Positions 8,201-13,103 of a stretch of 13,893 bases of DNA are shown here, in pieces; positions within the stretch are counted from its first letter, which is position 1, and each line of letters opens with the position of its first letter. Where the stretch lies: assembly GCA_003693905.1 (NCBI GenBank), contig RFLL01000203.1, positions 1 through 13,893 on the forward strand. The letters are read 5' to 3'. The position numbers were made by a program, and so were the translations under genes. The notes beneath the pieces were generated by a model. That model saw nothing but the letters and a program-made list of their open reading frames with translations. It was not told the origin of the DNA and did not search any database. Source of the DNA: Alphaproteobacteria bacterium (GTDB taxonomy: Bacteria; Pseudomonadota; Alphaproteobacteria; Kiloniellales; J153).

Positions 8201-8439
8201 TTGTTGATCACGGCGATGATGATCGGGTCGCGCAGACCGAAGATGTCTTCCACCTTGTCGCGGTAGACGAGCGCGGGGTCCGCGGGGTCGATGAAGGCAT
8301 CGGCGCTCGTGTCCTTTACGAGGCGCGGAAGATTGACGCCCGCCGCCGTGATCAGCAGCAGACCGACGATCAGGATCGGCCAACGCAGGGCCGTCATTCG
8401 CCAGAAGACCTTTTGAGCACCGGTTTCAGGGAAGTTCAT
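5236..8439 (-). CDS. RND/MMPL-family transporter fused to a LolA-like outer-membrane lipoprotein-sorting domain
   Basis: Residues 1-785 form a complete RND transporter of the MMPL/HpnN type: TM1 at about 21-39, a periplasmic loop to about 235, TM2-6 to 383, TM7 at about 424-440, a second loop to about 625, then TM8-12 to about 772. The paired motifs GIAVADSIHIF (293-303) and GVDFSIHALDRLKEL (691-705) mark the TM4 and TM10 repeats. Residue 792 is a Met followed by a classical signal peptide (core VVLIAAAAFAFAAPAARA, end near 822). Residues 823-1067 match LolA-like proteins (PF17131 type: YLPALRKVRRI, WRVDPDIWMSRKSDYWD). The buried signal could act as TM13 and hold the domain in the periplasm. 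ATG at 8439 is preferred over ATG at 8454, because GAAGGTGA lies just upstream of it. An extra T near 6094-6097 would also explain the fusion. The system probably moves a hydrophobic substrate outward; the cargo is unknown. Confidence 0.87.
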   Translation of the reverse strand: MNFPETGAQKVFWRMTALRWPILIVGLLLITAAGVNLPRLVKDTSADAFIDPADPALVYRDKVEDIFGLRDPIIIAVINKGEKGVFNPESLALVDWLTERVKKLDNVDPERVTSLATKSNIVGTDDGMLVEKFFDESSEGFKASLGTQARADEIRTAVHDFPLYRGSLVARDDTATIIVAELVDETRSQETYDRMRALAAEAPKGTGDEIHVAGEGAVAGYLATYIDRDAKRLNPLAALVITLVLGIAFVSLRGMVLPNLVVAATVIGSIGLMAAFGVRFYVITNALIVNLIGIAVADSIHIFSQYYEELRRRPDTPNREIVVRTLAAMWRPVTLTTLTTIAGFLALAIASSMPPMRYFGLFGAIGVAIAWIYTLMFVPAAMTLWPKRLSRPFRKARKDAGDGDPASRFMIAFGRQVLAHPRAVLMGAAFIAAVGGIGLTRVVVEEQQIENFQKTEPLYRADKAINAAMDGTYYLDVVVETPNPEDLHKPENLRRIENLQTFLEGLPHVGGTTSVVDYIKQMHRAVNENRSDAYRIPDDPLLVSQLFLLYSASSDPTDFEEEVDYAYQRALVRANVDTGQYTNNKVIVPALETYLAEEFNTPAITGTVTGRVNVDYHWIRNIAINHARSVILSLIAVGLMAALVFRSIVAGVICLLPIAMAVLIIYAVMGFGDIWLGVGTSMFAAIAIGLGVDFSIHALDRLKELVGRHGFNDEALLMLFPNTGRALLFNFIAVALGFAVLTASGVPPLIKFGSLVAIATSTAFLAAMTVIPALVKIAQPAFLTRRSGESAMTATGLARISRLGVVLIAAAAFAFAAPAARAEELPSGREIMEKVVARNEGVWVTRDLRMELTDRSGTTRVRLTKALRRYYGKEKRTVIFYLSPTNIKGTAFLTYDYPDPSVDDDQWLYLPALRKVRRISASDRGDYFLGTDFTYEEIKKENKIELSDYRFRALGREDVEGRATFVVEGTPVSERVANELGYGRVVWRVDPDIWMSRKSDYWDTNGNHLKTITLPEIAQVDGIWTALRIHAVNHKTGHSTLFTFSNIDYRTKISDRMFKQSMLRRGF
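6064..6066 (-). other. Possible internal start codon of the LolA-like domain
   Basis: On the minus strand the ATG at 6066-6064 is preceded by GGGGA with seven bases between, and is followed at once by a full signal peptide. Ribosomes could start here to make a free 276-residue periplasmic LolA-like protein. The same site would be the ordinary start of a separate gene if the upstream RND frame ended at the out-of-frame TGA (minus strand, 6092-6090). Confidence 0.5.
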
Positions 8440-8474
8440 CAGGTTCACCTTCATGTGTCGCTGTGCGCCGTATC

Positions 8475-8489
8475 ATGTAGATACACATG
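8475..8489. promoter_or_regulatory. MarR-type operator ahead of the RND operon
   Basis: ATGTAGATACACATG contains the inverted core TGTA-GA-TACA (8476-8485). It differs at only two of fifteen positions from the site ahead of marR at 8969-8983. It lies 36-50 bases before the ATG at 8439, in the 72-base gap after the marR stop, where a repressor would block transcription into the RND gene. Known MarR proteins bind palindromes of this size. That this MarR binds here is inferred from the two-site match. Confidence 0.7.
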
Positions 8490-8511
8490 TCATGTCGAAG
8501 TTGTGGATCAC

Positions 8512-8940
8512 TCACACCGCCTCGATCAGGTCGCTCAGAAGGGCTCTGGTCTCGTGCCAGCGATCCTTGCCGAGCCGCTTGACGAGGCGGTTCTGCGTTG
8601 CCCGCCACAGCGGAAGCGCCCGTTCGAGCTTGGCCTCGCCCTTTTTCGTCAGGCGCAGAGACCGCGCCCGGCGATACCCCTCCGGCCCGACGGCGACGAG
8701 CCCGTCTTTTTCGAGGCGCCGCAGATTGCGGGTCAGCGTCGTGCGCTCCAATGCCAGGATCTCCGCAAGTTGTGAGATCGATTCCGGCGCCCCCCGCCGG
8801 ATCGCGACCAGAAGCGTGAATTGGGTCACCTTGAGTCCCAGGGGACGCAAGGCTTCGTCATAAGCCCGCGTCACCTTTCGCGCCGCCATTCGCGTACGCA
8901 GTGCCGCGCACTCCCGCTCGACATCCTTCATGGCTACCAT
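8512..8940 (-). CDS. MarR-family transcriptional regulator
   Basis: This 142-residue protein has the normal length and build of a dimeric MarR repressor. Helices of the dimer face lie at both ends (about 5-30 and 105-142). The winged helix-turn-helix is at about 53-100: SISQLAEILALERTTLTRNLRRLEKDGLV carries the recognition helix, GPEGYRRARSLRLTKKGEAKL the wing. ATG at 8940 has AGGA ten bases upstream; a second ATG at 8931 is possible. Its promoter region holds a TGTA-TT-TACA site, and a near-identical site precedes the RND gene downstream on the same strand. It therefore probably represses itself and the RND/DUF1302/MFS operon until a ligand, perhaps a substrate of those pumps, releases it. 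One cysteine (Cys11) is present; redox control is not indicated. Confidence 0.9.
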   Translation of the reverse strand: MVAMKDVERECAALRTRMAARKVTRAYDEALRPLGLKVTQFTLLVAIRRGAPESISQLAEILALERTTLTRNLRRLEKDGLVAVGPEGYRRARSLRLTKKGEAKLERALPLWRATQNRLVKRLGKDRWHETRALLSDLIEAV

Positions 8941-8968
8941 GGGCGACGGATCCTTTCACCTGCGACAG

Positions 8969-8983
8969 ATGTATTTACACATG
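8969..8983. promoter_or_regulatory. MarR-type operator ahead of marR
   Basis: ATGTATTTACACATG contains the perfect inverted core TGTA-TT-TACA (8970-8979) and matches 13 of 15 positions of the site at 8475-8489. It lies 29-43 bases upstream of the marR ATG and overlaps AT-rich sequence that could serve as the -10 on the minus strand. This fits negative autoregulation. Confidence 0.72.
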
Positions 8984-9058
8984 ATTCGTCGGGAAAATGC
9001 GCCCGCTCGTCCAGCGCCTCGTCCATATCTCCCGCTTCAACTGCTCCAAGGTTCGAGG

Positions 9059-9649
9059 TCAAGGCGCCGTCCTGCTCACGCAAAGCTCCACGGCCTCGCG
9101 ACCGGCGGCAAGCACGTCGTCGATCGCCCGTCGGGAACCGGCAGAGCGCGCCAGCAACAAGGTCCCGACCAGCGTGGCGAATGCGGCCGTGGCTTTCCGG
9201 CGCGACTCCGTCGGCTCACCGGAGATGCCGCGGGCCAGCGCCGCAATGATACGCTCCGCCCCTCGGGCAAGGGCCTCGCGGATTGGCGACACCCCGCGCG
9301 CCGCTTCGGATGCAAGGGCTGCAATCACGCACCCCCTGTCGGCGGCGGCGACATGCTCCGCCGACAGATAGCGATTGAAATAGGCCGCCACGGCCGCCTC
9401 GGCGCCGAGGCATGCGCTCTCCTCCTCCAGCTTTCGGATCGTATCGTCGATCGCCCTGCCGATCGCGGCGGCGGCCAGTTCGTCCTTGGAGGAGAAGTGA
9501 CGGTAGAACCCGCCATGTGTGAGCTTGGCCGCCGCCATGATGTCGCTCACACTGATCCCCTCGACTCCCTTTTCCCTGAACAGGCGCGAAGCGCGGACCA
9601 CGATTCTTTCATGGGTCTGCGCCTTGGCCTCCTTCGATACACGCGCCAC
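9059..9649 (-). CDS. TetR/AcrR-family transcriptional regulator
   Basis: This 196-residue protein has a standard TetR N-terminal DNA-binding domain at about residues 9-58: ERIVVRASRLFREKGVEGISVSDIMAAAKLTHGGFYRHFSSKDEL, with the recognition helix around LTHGGFYRHF. The rest is a helical ligand-binding and dimer domain typical of AcrR-like regulators. The start is GTG, supported by AGGAG five bases upstream. A perfect 24-bp palindromic site lies 34 bases upstream, over a TATAAA -10-like sequence, so autorepression is likely. It is transcribed toward marR, but 118 bases and marR's own operator lie between them, so marR probably has its own promoter. TetR genes often face the gene they control; here the facing side holds no intact gene. 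Confidence 0.9.
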   Translation of the reverse strand: MARVSKEAKAQTHERIVVRASRLFREKGVEGISVSDIMAAAKLTHGGFYRHFSSKDELAAAAIGRAIDDTIRKLEEESACLGAEAAVAAYFNRYLSAEHVAAADRGCVIAALASEAARGVSPIREALARGAERIIAALARGISGEPTESRRKATAAFATLVGTLLLARSAGSRRAIDDVLAAGREAVELCVSRTAP

Positions 9650-9682
9650 GAGGACTCCTCCGACGGCAAAGCTGTCCGACTT

Positions 9683-9706
9683 TATAGATGATGAATATCA
9701 TCTATA
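9683..9706. promoter_or_regulatory. TetR operator: perfect 10-bp inverted repeat
   Basis: Arms TATAGATGAT (9683-9692) and ATCATCTATA (9697-9706) are perfect complements around the spacer GAAT. The left arm overlaps a minus-strand -10-like TATAAA (9686-9681) of the tetR promoter. Size, symmetry and position are those of a TetR operator. On the plus strand the site faces a stretch with no recognisable gene. Confidence 0.75.
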
Positions 9707-9952
9707 TGTGTGAGTGACAAGCCTCATCTTGCCCGGCCTCTACCCCGGGGCGTCGCGGCCGCAGCGGCCGGCAGCAGTGGCGATGGCACGAGATCCCGAC
9801 TGCGACGGAGTGATATCGATCGGGCACGGGTGACATGGGATGTCGCCGGATGGAAAACGATCGAGATGGCAATGTCGATTGCGAGGGAGAATCGGAGCGA
9901 TCCCGATCCTCACCAGTCGACGACGGAAATAGCCGGCAATCCCGGGTCCCGG
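9707..9952. other. Intergenic stretch without a recognisable gene
   Basis: No convincing coding frame or RNA was found between the TetR operator and the stop of the ankyrin reading frame. An open plus-strand frame crosses it but has a low-complexity, arginine- and proline-rich translation and continues as an antisense shadow of the ankyrin and transposase sequence. A divergent TetR target gene would be expected here and is absent. Confidence 0.5.
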
Positions 9953-10426
9953 TCAGAACAGCCTGCGCAGCCAGTCCATGGCACCGGCCTTCGCATTCAG
10001 AAGCGACACGATATCGTCATGGCCGGCAGCCGCCGCAAGAGTTTGCGCCTGCTCGCGCCGCCCGTTTCTCAAATGGGGATCGACACCGGCGGCGAGCAGC
10101 AGCGGCGTGTTGCCCAGCCGGCTGCGCGCATCGATGTCGGCGCCCGCGGCGACAAGGGCCGCGAGGACTTCGTCGTGTCCGCGCCGTGCCGCCTCCATCA
10201 GGGCCGAATACCCGTCGGCATCGGTAGCGTGCGGACGGGCCCCGTGGCGAAGCAGCTCGACCACCGTGCGTCGCCGCCCTTCGGCCGCCGTGTGCCACAG
10301 GACGGTGCGTCCGTCGGCATCGCGGGCGCCGAGACGGCCGCCGTGGGCCGAATGCGACCGCACCTGATTGTAATCCTGCCGCCAGCGCGCGATGACGGCG
10401 CGCACTTCCGCGAGGCTCGTGAACAC
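9953..10426 (-). CDS. Ankyrin-repeat protein fused in frame to the tail of an IS3-family transposase
   Basis: Of 157 residues, about 1-28 (FTSLAEVRAVIARWRQDYNQVRSHSA) are the C-terminal part of an IS3-family OrfB. From about residue 30 the protein is ankyrin: repeat 1 DADGRTVLWHTAAEGRRRTVVELLRHG, repeat 2 DADGYSALMEAARRGHDEVLAALVAAG, a shortened repeat 3 (SRLGNTPLLLAAGVDPHLR, 19 rather than 33 residues), and a final repeat ending HDDIVSLLNAKAG before the tail MDWLRRLF. Ankyrin repeats mediate protein-protein contact. The original 5' end is missing, and the frame borrows transposase codons. The listed GTG start (10426) has GAGGAA directly against it and no proper spacing, so expression is doubtful. 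The frame stays open upstream to a TAA at 10498-10496. It is probably a gene fragment left by IS-linked rearrangement. Confidence 0.7.
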   Translation of the reverse strand: MFTSLAEVRAVIARWRQDYNQVRSHSAHGGRLGARDADGRTVLWHTAAEGRRRTVVELLRHGARPHATDADGYSALMEAARRGHDEVLAALVAAGADIDARSRLGNTPLLLAAGVDPHLRNGRREQAQTLAAAAGHDDIVSLLNAKAGAMDWLRRLF

Positions 10427-10680
10427 TTCCTCGTTGAGGCATTCGTCCCGGAAACGGCCGTTGAAGCTCTCGACAAAGGCGTATCTCGCGTCGGCTTACC
10501 GGAGGCGACGGAGTGCCAGTCGACACCCGTGCGGTTGGTCCATTCGAGCACCGCCCGCGAGGTCAGTTCGGTGCCGTTGTCCGAGACGATCATCAAGGGC
10601 CGGCCGCGCCGGACGCTCAGCCCTTCCTCGCGAGAGAACCGGCAAAGTTTCTTGTGGTTCATGGCCATTCCCTTCCGCAC
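10345..10680 (-). mobile_element. IS3-family insertion sequence remnant (transposase OrfB, decayed)
   Basis: Two minus-strand frames together spell parts of an IS3-family OrfB of IS407-like style. One frame gives MNHKKLCRFSREEGLSVRR and then directly GRPLMIVSDNGTELTSRAVL and VDWHSVASGKPT. The other continues as YAFVESFNGRFRDECLNEEVFTSLAEVR. Most of the DDE core between SVRR and GRPL, including the first catalytic Asp, is missing; the second Asp (SDNG) remains, and the Glu (FVESFNG) is out of frame. A one-base shift near 10480-10500 separates the frames. OrfA, the OrfB end, and both terminal inverted repeats were not found. The element cannot encode an active transposase. Boundaries are approximate. 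Confidence 0.85.
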
Positions 10681-10681
10681 T

Positions 10682-10699
10682 AACAGAATAAACAGAATA
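10682..10699. repeat. Tandem 9-bp duplication beside the IS remnant
   Basis: AACAGAATA occurs twice head to tail at 10682-10690 and 10691-10699, next to the upstream edge of recognisable IS3 sequence. It could be a slippage or rearrangement scar. The two copies do not flank an element, so it is not a target-site duplication as such. Confidence 0.5.
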
Positions 10700-11462
10700 C
10701 CGTGCCGCCGGAAACCGAACCGACGACGCATGACGGTCGCGAGCGGTTCTTTCCGTTCATCCGGGACTGATTGAGGATCCGCAGGAGGTCCGGGCCGGCT
10801 TTACCCGTAACACCGCCACCCCGGGCGCGTCGGTCTGCGCGTGCGCTATGTCAAGCTGTTCAGGGTCGACAAGGACCGCGTCCTCGGCTTCGTGGCCGAT
10901 GCCGATCAAGAATACTGGTCGGGCCTGACGTTTTTCTCGGGTCGCGCTCAGAGTTTGGATGGGATGAATTGCGAAAAGGATTGCGTATTTTTCGAGTGGG
11001 AGCGGCATATGATCGCCCGCCGCGCGACCCAACCCCAGTTCCTCCGGCTATTGGGGCGGCGGCCCAGCCAGGGGCCTGTTACGTTAAAAATAGAAGTTCC
11101 GTTCCATACGCGCCCGTGCAACCTTGTGGTGGTCGGATTCTGGCTTCGGATGCTTCTTTCCCGACCTTGGCAACGTCCGAGTTAGGAAGATCACCCCATC
11201 ACGGACTTCCTCTGAAAGGTCCTGAAAACGGCTGTTTTCTATGGGTTTCAGGATGATTTACCCGCCCCGCAAGCTCGGACGTTGAACGTCCCAGTTCCGG
11301 CCTTGGAAGTCGGACGCTCCACCCCCCTCCGCGCACCCGTGTTTTTCCTGTTTATCAGGTGCTTAGGCGTGAATATTAGAGATCCCTTACTGCACGGTTT
11401 TCTGTCGTCTCACAATGCCGTCACAGGAAGAGAATCGGGAGAAACCGGAGCGGGTGGGAAAC
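10700..11462. other. Gene-poor stretch between IS remnant and tRNA-Gly
   Basis: No confident gene lies here. A plus-strand frame at 10841-11185 (GTG start, 114 residues) has protein-like composition in its first half (RYVKLFRVDKDRVLGFVADADQEYW). It lacks a good Shine-Dalgarno and turns arginine- and tryptophan-rich after about residue 55; I do not recognise it. A minus-strand frame at 10757-11032 covers the same bases. One of these may be a fragment of a lost gene. From about 11080 the base composition is lower in GC, with many short stops and no coding signal. A small inverted repeat (CCTG/CAGG) lies near 11347-11360. Confidence 0.4.
10841..11185 (+). CDS. Doubtful ORF, unrecognised, possibly a gene fragment
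   Basis: The frame gives 114 residues from a GTG. Codons for about the first 25 residues are typical of the neighbouring genes (GTC, AAG, CTG, TTC, GAC, CGC). No domain was recognised and no ribosome binding site is convincing. The frame has a stop upstream at 10807-10809. The second half looks non-coding. It is listed only because it is the best open frame in this stretch. Confidence 0.2.
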   Translation: MRYVKLFRVDKDRVLGFVADADQEYWSGLTFFSGRAQSLDGMNCEKDCVFFEWERHMIARRATQPQFLRLLGRRPSQGPVTLKIEVPFHTRPCNLVVVGFWLRMLLSRPWQRPS

Positions 11463-11537
11463 TGGAGCGGGTGAAGGGAATCGAACCCTCGACACGTAGC
11501 TTGGGAAGCTACTGCTCTACCACTGAGCTACACCCGC
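11463..11537 (-). tRNA. tRNA-Gly(CCC)
   Basis: Read on the minus strand it folds as a full cloverleaf: acceptor GCGGGTG/CACCCGC, D-stem GCTC/GAGC with loop AGTGGTA, anticodon stem GTAGC/GCTAC with loop TTCCCAA, 5-base variable region, T-stem GAGGG/CCCTT with loop TTCGATT. The anticodon CCC reads GGG glycine codons, and the discriminator is U as in tRNA-Gly. CCA is encoded (11465-11463). A promoter-like TTGAAT-17-TATAAG lies upstream at 11731-11703. Sequence on its 3' side is gene-poor and rearranged, as is common where elements have integrated at tRNA 3' ends. Confidence 0.97.
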
Positions 11538-11840
11538 CCGTCGCATGCGATTTCGCTCACGCACAACTTTCCGTTGCGGCCCGTCTCCCTCGCGTGCGCC
11601 CCCGAAAACCCGAGGGAAGGAAGGGGCAGGAAATGCGAACGCAGCGGTAAAAACATCCGGAGGCAAGGCCCCGCCGCCCGCACGCAGGGACGCGCGTCTC
11701 CTCTTATAGGCGCAGAAAAGCGGGCATTCAAGGATGCCTGCAAAGACACCGGTCACCGTGTGTTGACTGGCTCGAGCGCTCCCGTGCTGATATCGTCCGC
11801 GCAACTTCTCAACCCGACTTTCCAGCGAGGTTCCGTAACG
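11538..11840. other. Divergent spacer between tRNA-Gly and ynjB-like gene
   Basis: This spacer holds the start signals of both neighbours and no gene that I recognise. A 7-bp inverted repeat TCCCTCG/CGAGGGA with an 18-base loop lies at 11586-11617, and the palindrome GACGCGCGTC at 11689-11698. TTGACT at 11763-11768 may be the -35 of the ynjB-like gene, with no clean -10. A frame open across this spacer joins the ynjB-like gene but has no signal-peptide-compatible start. Confidence 0.45.
11703..11731 (-). promoter_or_regulatory. Sigma70-like promoter directed toward tRNA-Gly
   Basis: On the minus strand TTGAAT (11731-11726) and TATAAG (11708-11703) are separated by exactly 17 bases. Transcription would start near 11696 and reach the mature tRNA 5' end at 11537 after about 160 bases. 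This is a long leader for a single tRNA. Confidence 0.5.
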
Positions 11841-13103
11841 ATGTCAACGACATGGGGGTGGATGGAGGCACGCCTGAAAGGCGCCGCGGCAATCATGGTC
11901 GCAATGGCAACGGCGGTTGCGGTCGCAATGGCGGGCACGGCCGCCGGCACCCCCGCCGCCGCAGCCGGGGACAGCTGGGAGGACATTGTCGCCAAGGCCC
12001 GCGGACAGATCGTCTACTGGAACGCCTGGGGCGGCGACGAGCGGATCAACGCCTATATCGCCTGGGCCGGGCGGCGCGTCGCCGAGGACTATGGCATCAC
12101 CGTACGTCACGTCAAATTGTCCGACACCGCCGAGGCGGTCGCCCGCGTGGTGGCGGAAAAGGCGGCCGGGCGCGATACCGGCGGCTCGATCGACCTGATC
12201 TGGATCAACGGCGAAAACTTCGCCGCGATGAAGAAGAACGGCCTGCTGTTCGGGCCGTTCGTCGAGCGTCTGCCCAATTTCCGCCTCGTCGATACCGTCA
12301 ACAAGCCGACCACGCTGATCGACTTCACGGTGCCGGTCGACGGCCTGGAAGCGCCGTGGGGCATGGCCAAGATCAACTTCATCTACGACCGCGCCCGCGT
12401 CACCGCGCCGCCGCGTTCGATGGCCGCGTTCCTCGACTGGGCTGCGGCGCACCCGGGCCGGTTCACCTATCCCGCGCCGCCGGATTTCATCGGCTCGACG
12501 TTCCTCAAGCAGGTGCTGATCGAAACCACCCCCGACCCGGCGCTCCTTCAGGCCCCGGTGCCCGACGATGCGGCCTTTGCGCGCGCGACGACGCCGCTGT
12601 GGGACTACCTCGATGCTCTGCACCCCCATCTGTGGCGCGGCGGCAAGACCTTTCCCAGGACTGGTACGGCGCAACTGCAACTGCTCGACGACGGCGAGAT
12701 CGATATCGCGATTTCGTTCTACCCTTCGGATGCGGCCTCGCTGATCCAGCACGGGCGTCTGCCGAAAACGGCGCGGGTTTTCGTGCTCGACGGCGGCACC
12801 ATCGGCAACACCCATTTCGTCGCCATCCCCTACAATGCGCGCAGCAAGGAAGGGGCCATGGTGCTGGCCAACTTCCTGATGAGCCCCGAGGCCCAGGCGC
12901 GCAAGCAGAACCTGGAGGTGTGGGGCGACCAGACGGTGCTCGATATCGCCAGACTGTCGCCGGCCGAGCGCGCCCTGTTCGAGGCCCTGCCCGACCATCC
13001 GGCCCTGCTGCCGCCGGAGGCGCTGGGGCCGACCCTGCTTGAGCCGCATCCATCGTGGATGACGCGGATCGAACGCGCATGGCAACGGCGTTACGGCGGC
13101 TGA
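11841..13103 (+). CDS. ynjB: YnjB-type ABC transporter substrate-binding protein
   Basis: This 420-residue periplasmic protein belongs to the YnjB (COG4134) group of extracellular solute-binding proteins. A long alanine-rich signal peptide covers about residues 1-42 (GAAAIMVAMATAVAVAMAG). Family landmarks follow: GQIVYWNAWGGDERINAYIAW at the mature N-terminus, GGSIDLIWINGENFAAMKKNGLLFGPF, PWGMAKINFIYD, and FVAIPYNARSKEGAMVLANFLMSPEAQARK near the C-terminus. The ATG at 11841, with AGG ten bases upstream, starts exactly at the signal peptide; the frame is open further upstream but that part does not look coding. It overlaps the permease gene by 25 bases, indicating an operon. The substrate of YnjBCD systems is not firmly established. 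Length is close to E. coli YnjB. Confidence 0.9.
   Translation: MSTTWGWMEARLKGAAAIMVAMATAVAVAMAGTAAGTPAAAAGDSWEDIVAKARGQIVYWNAWGGDERINAYIAWAGRRVAEDYGITVRHVKLSDTAEAVARVVAEKAAGRDTGGSIDLIWINGENFAAMKKNGLLFGPFVERLPNFRLVDTVNKPTTLIDFTVPVDGLEAPWGMAKINFIYDRARVTAPPRSMAAFLDWAAAHPGRFTYPAPPDFIGSTFLKQVLIETTPDPALLQAPVPDDAAFARATTPLWDYLDALHPHLWRGGKTFPRTGTAQLQLLDDGEIDIAISFYPSDAASLIQHGRLPKTARVFVLDGGTIGNTHFVAIPYNARSKEGAMVLANFLMSPEAQARKQNLEVWGDQTVLDIARLSPAERALFEALPDHPALLPPEALGPTLLEPHPSWMTRIERAWQRRYGG

Noticed and set aside
9710..10774. Plus-strand open frame of 354 codons just right of the TetR operator
   Set aside because: It would fit a divergent TetR target, but it is antisense to ankyrin and IS3 sequence and shows no domain or ribosome binding site.
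10757..11032. Minus-strand frame of 91 codons upstream of the IS remnant
   Set aside because: No start signal and no family match. It competes with an equally weak plus-strand frame.
11282..11650. Plus-strand frame of 122 codons
   Set aside because: It reads straight through the tRNA-Gly gene antisense, producing a common spurious peptide (RVKGIEPSTRSLGSYCSTTELHP).
11574..11840. Upstream extension of the YnjB-like protein by 89 residues
   Set aside because: The extension is arginine- and proline-rich and would hide the signal peptide. ATG at 11841 fits the signal and has a nearby AGG.
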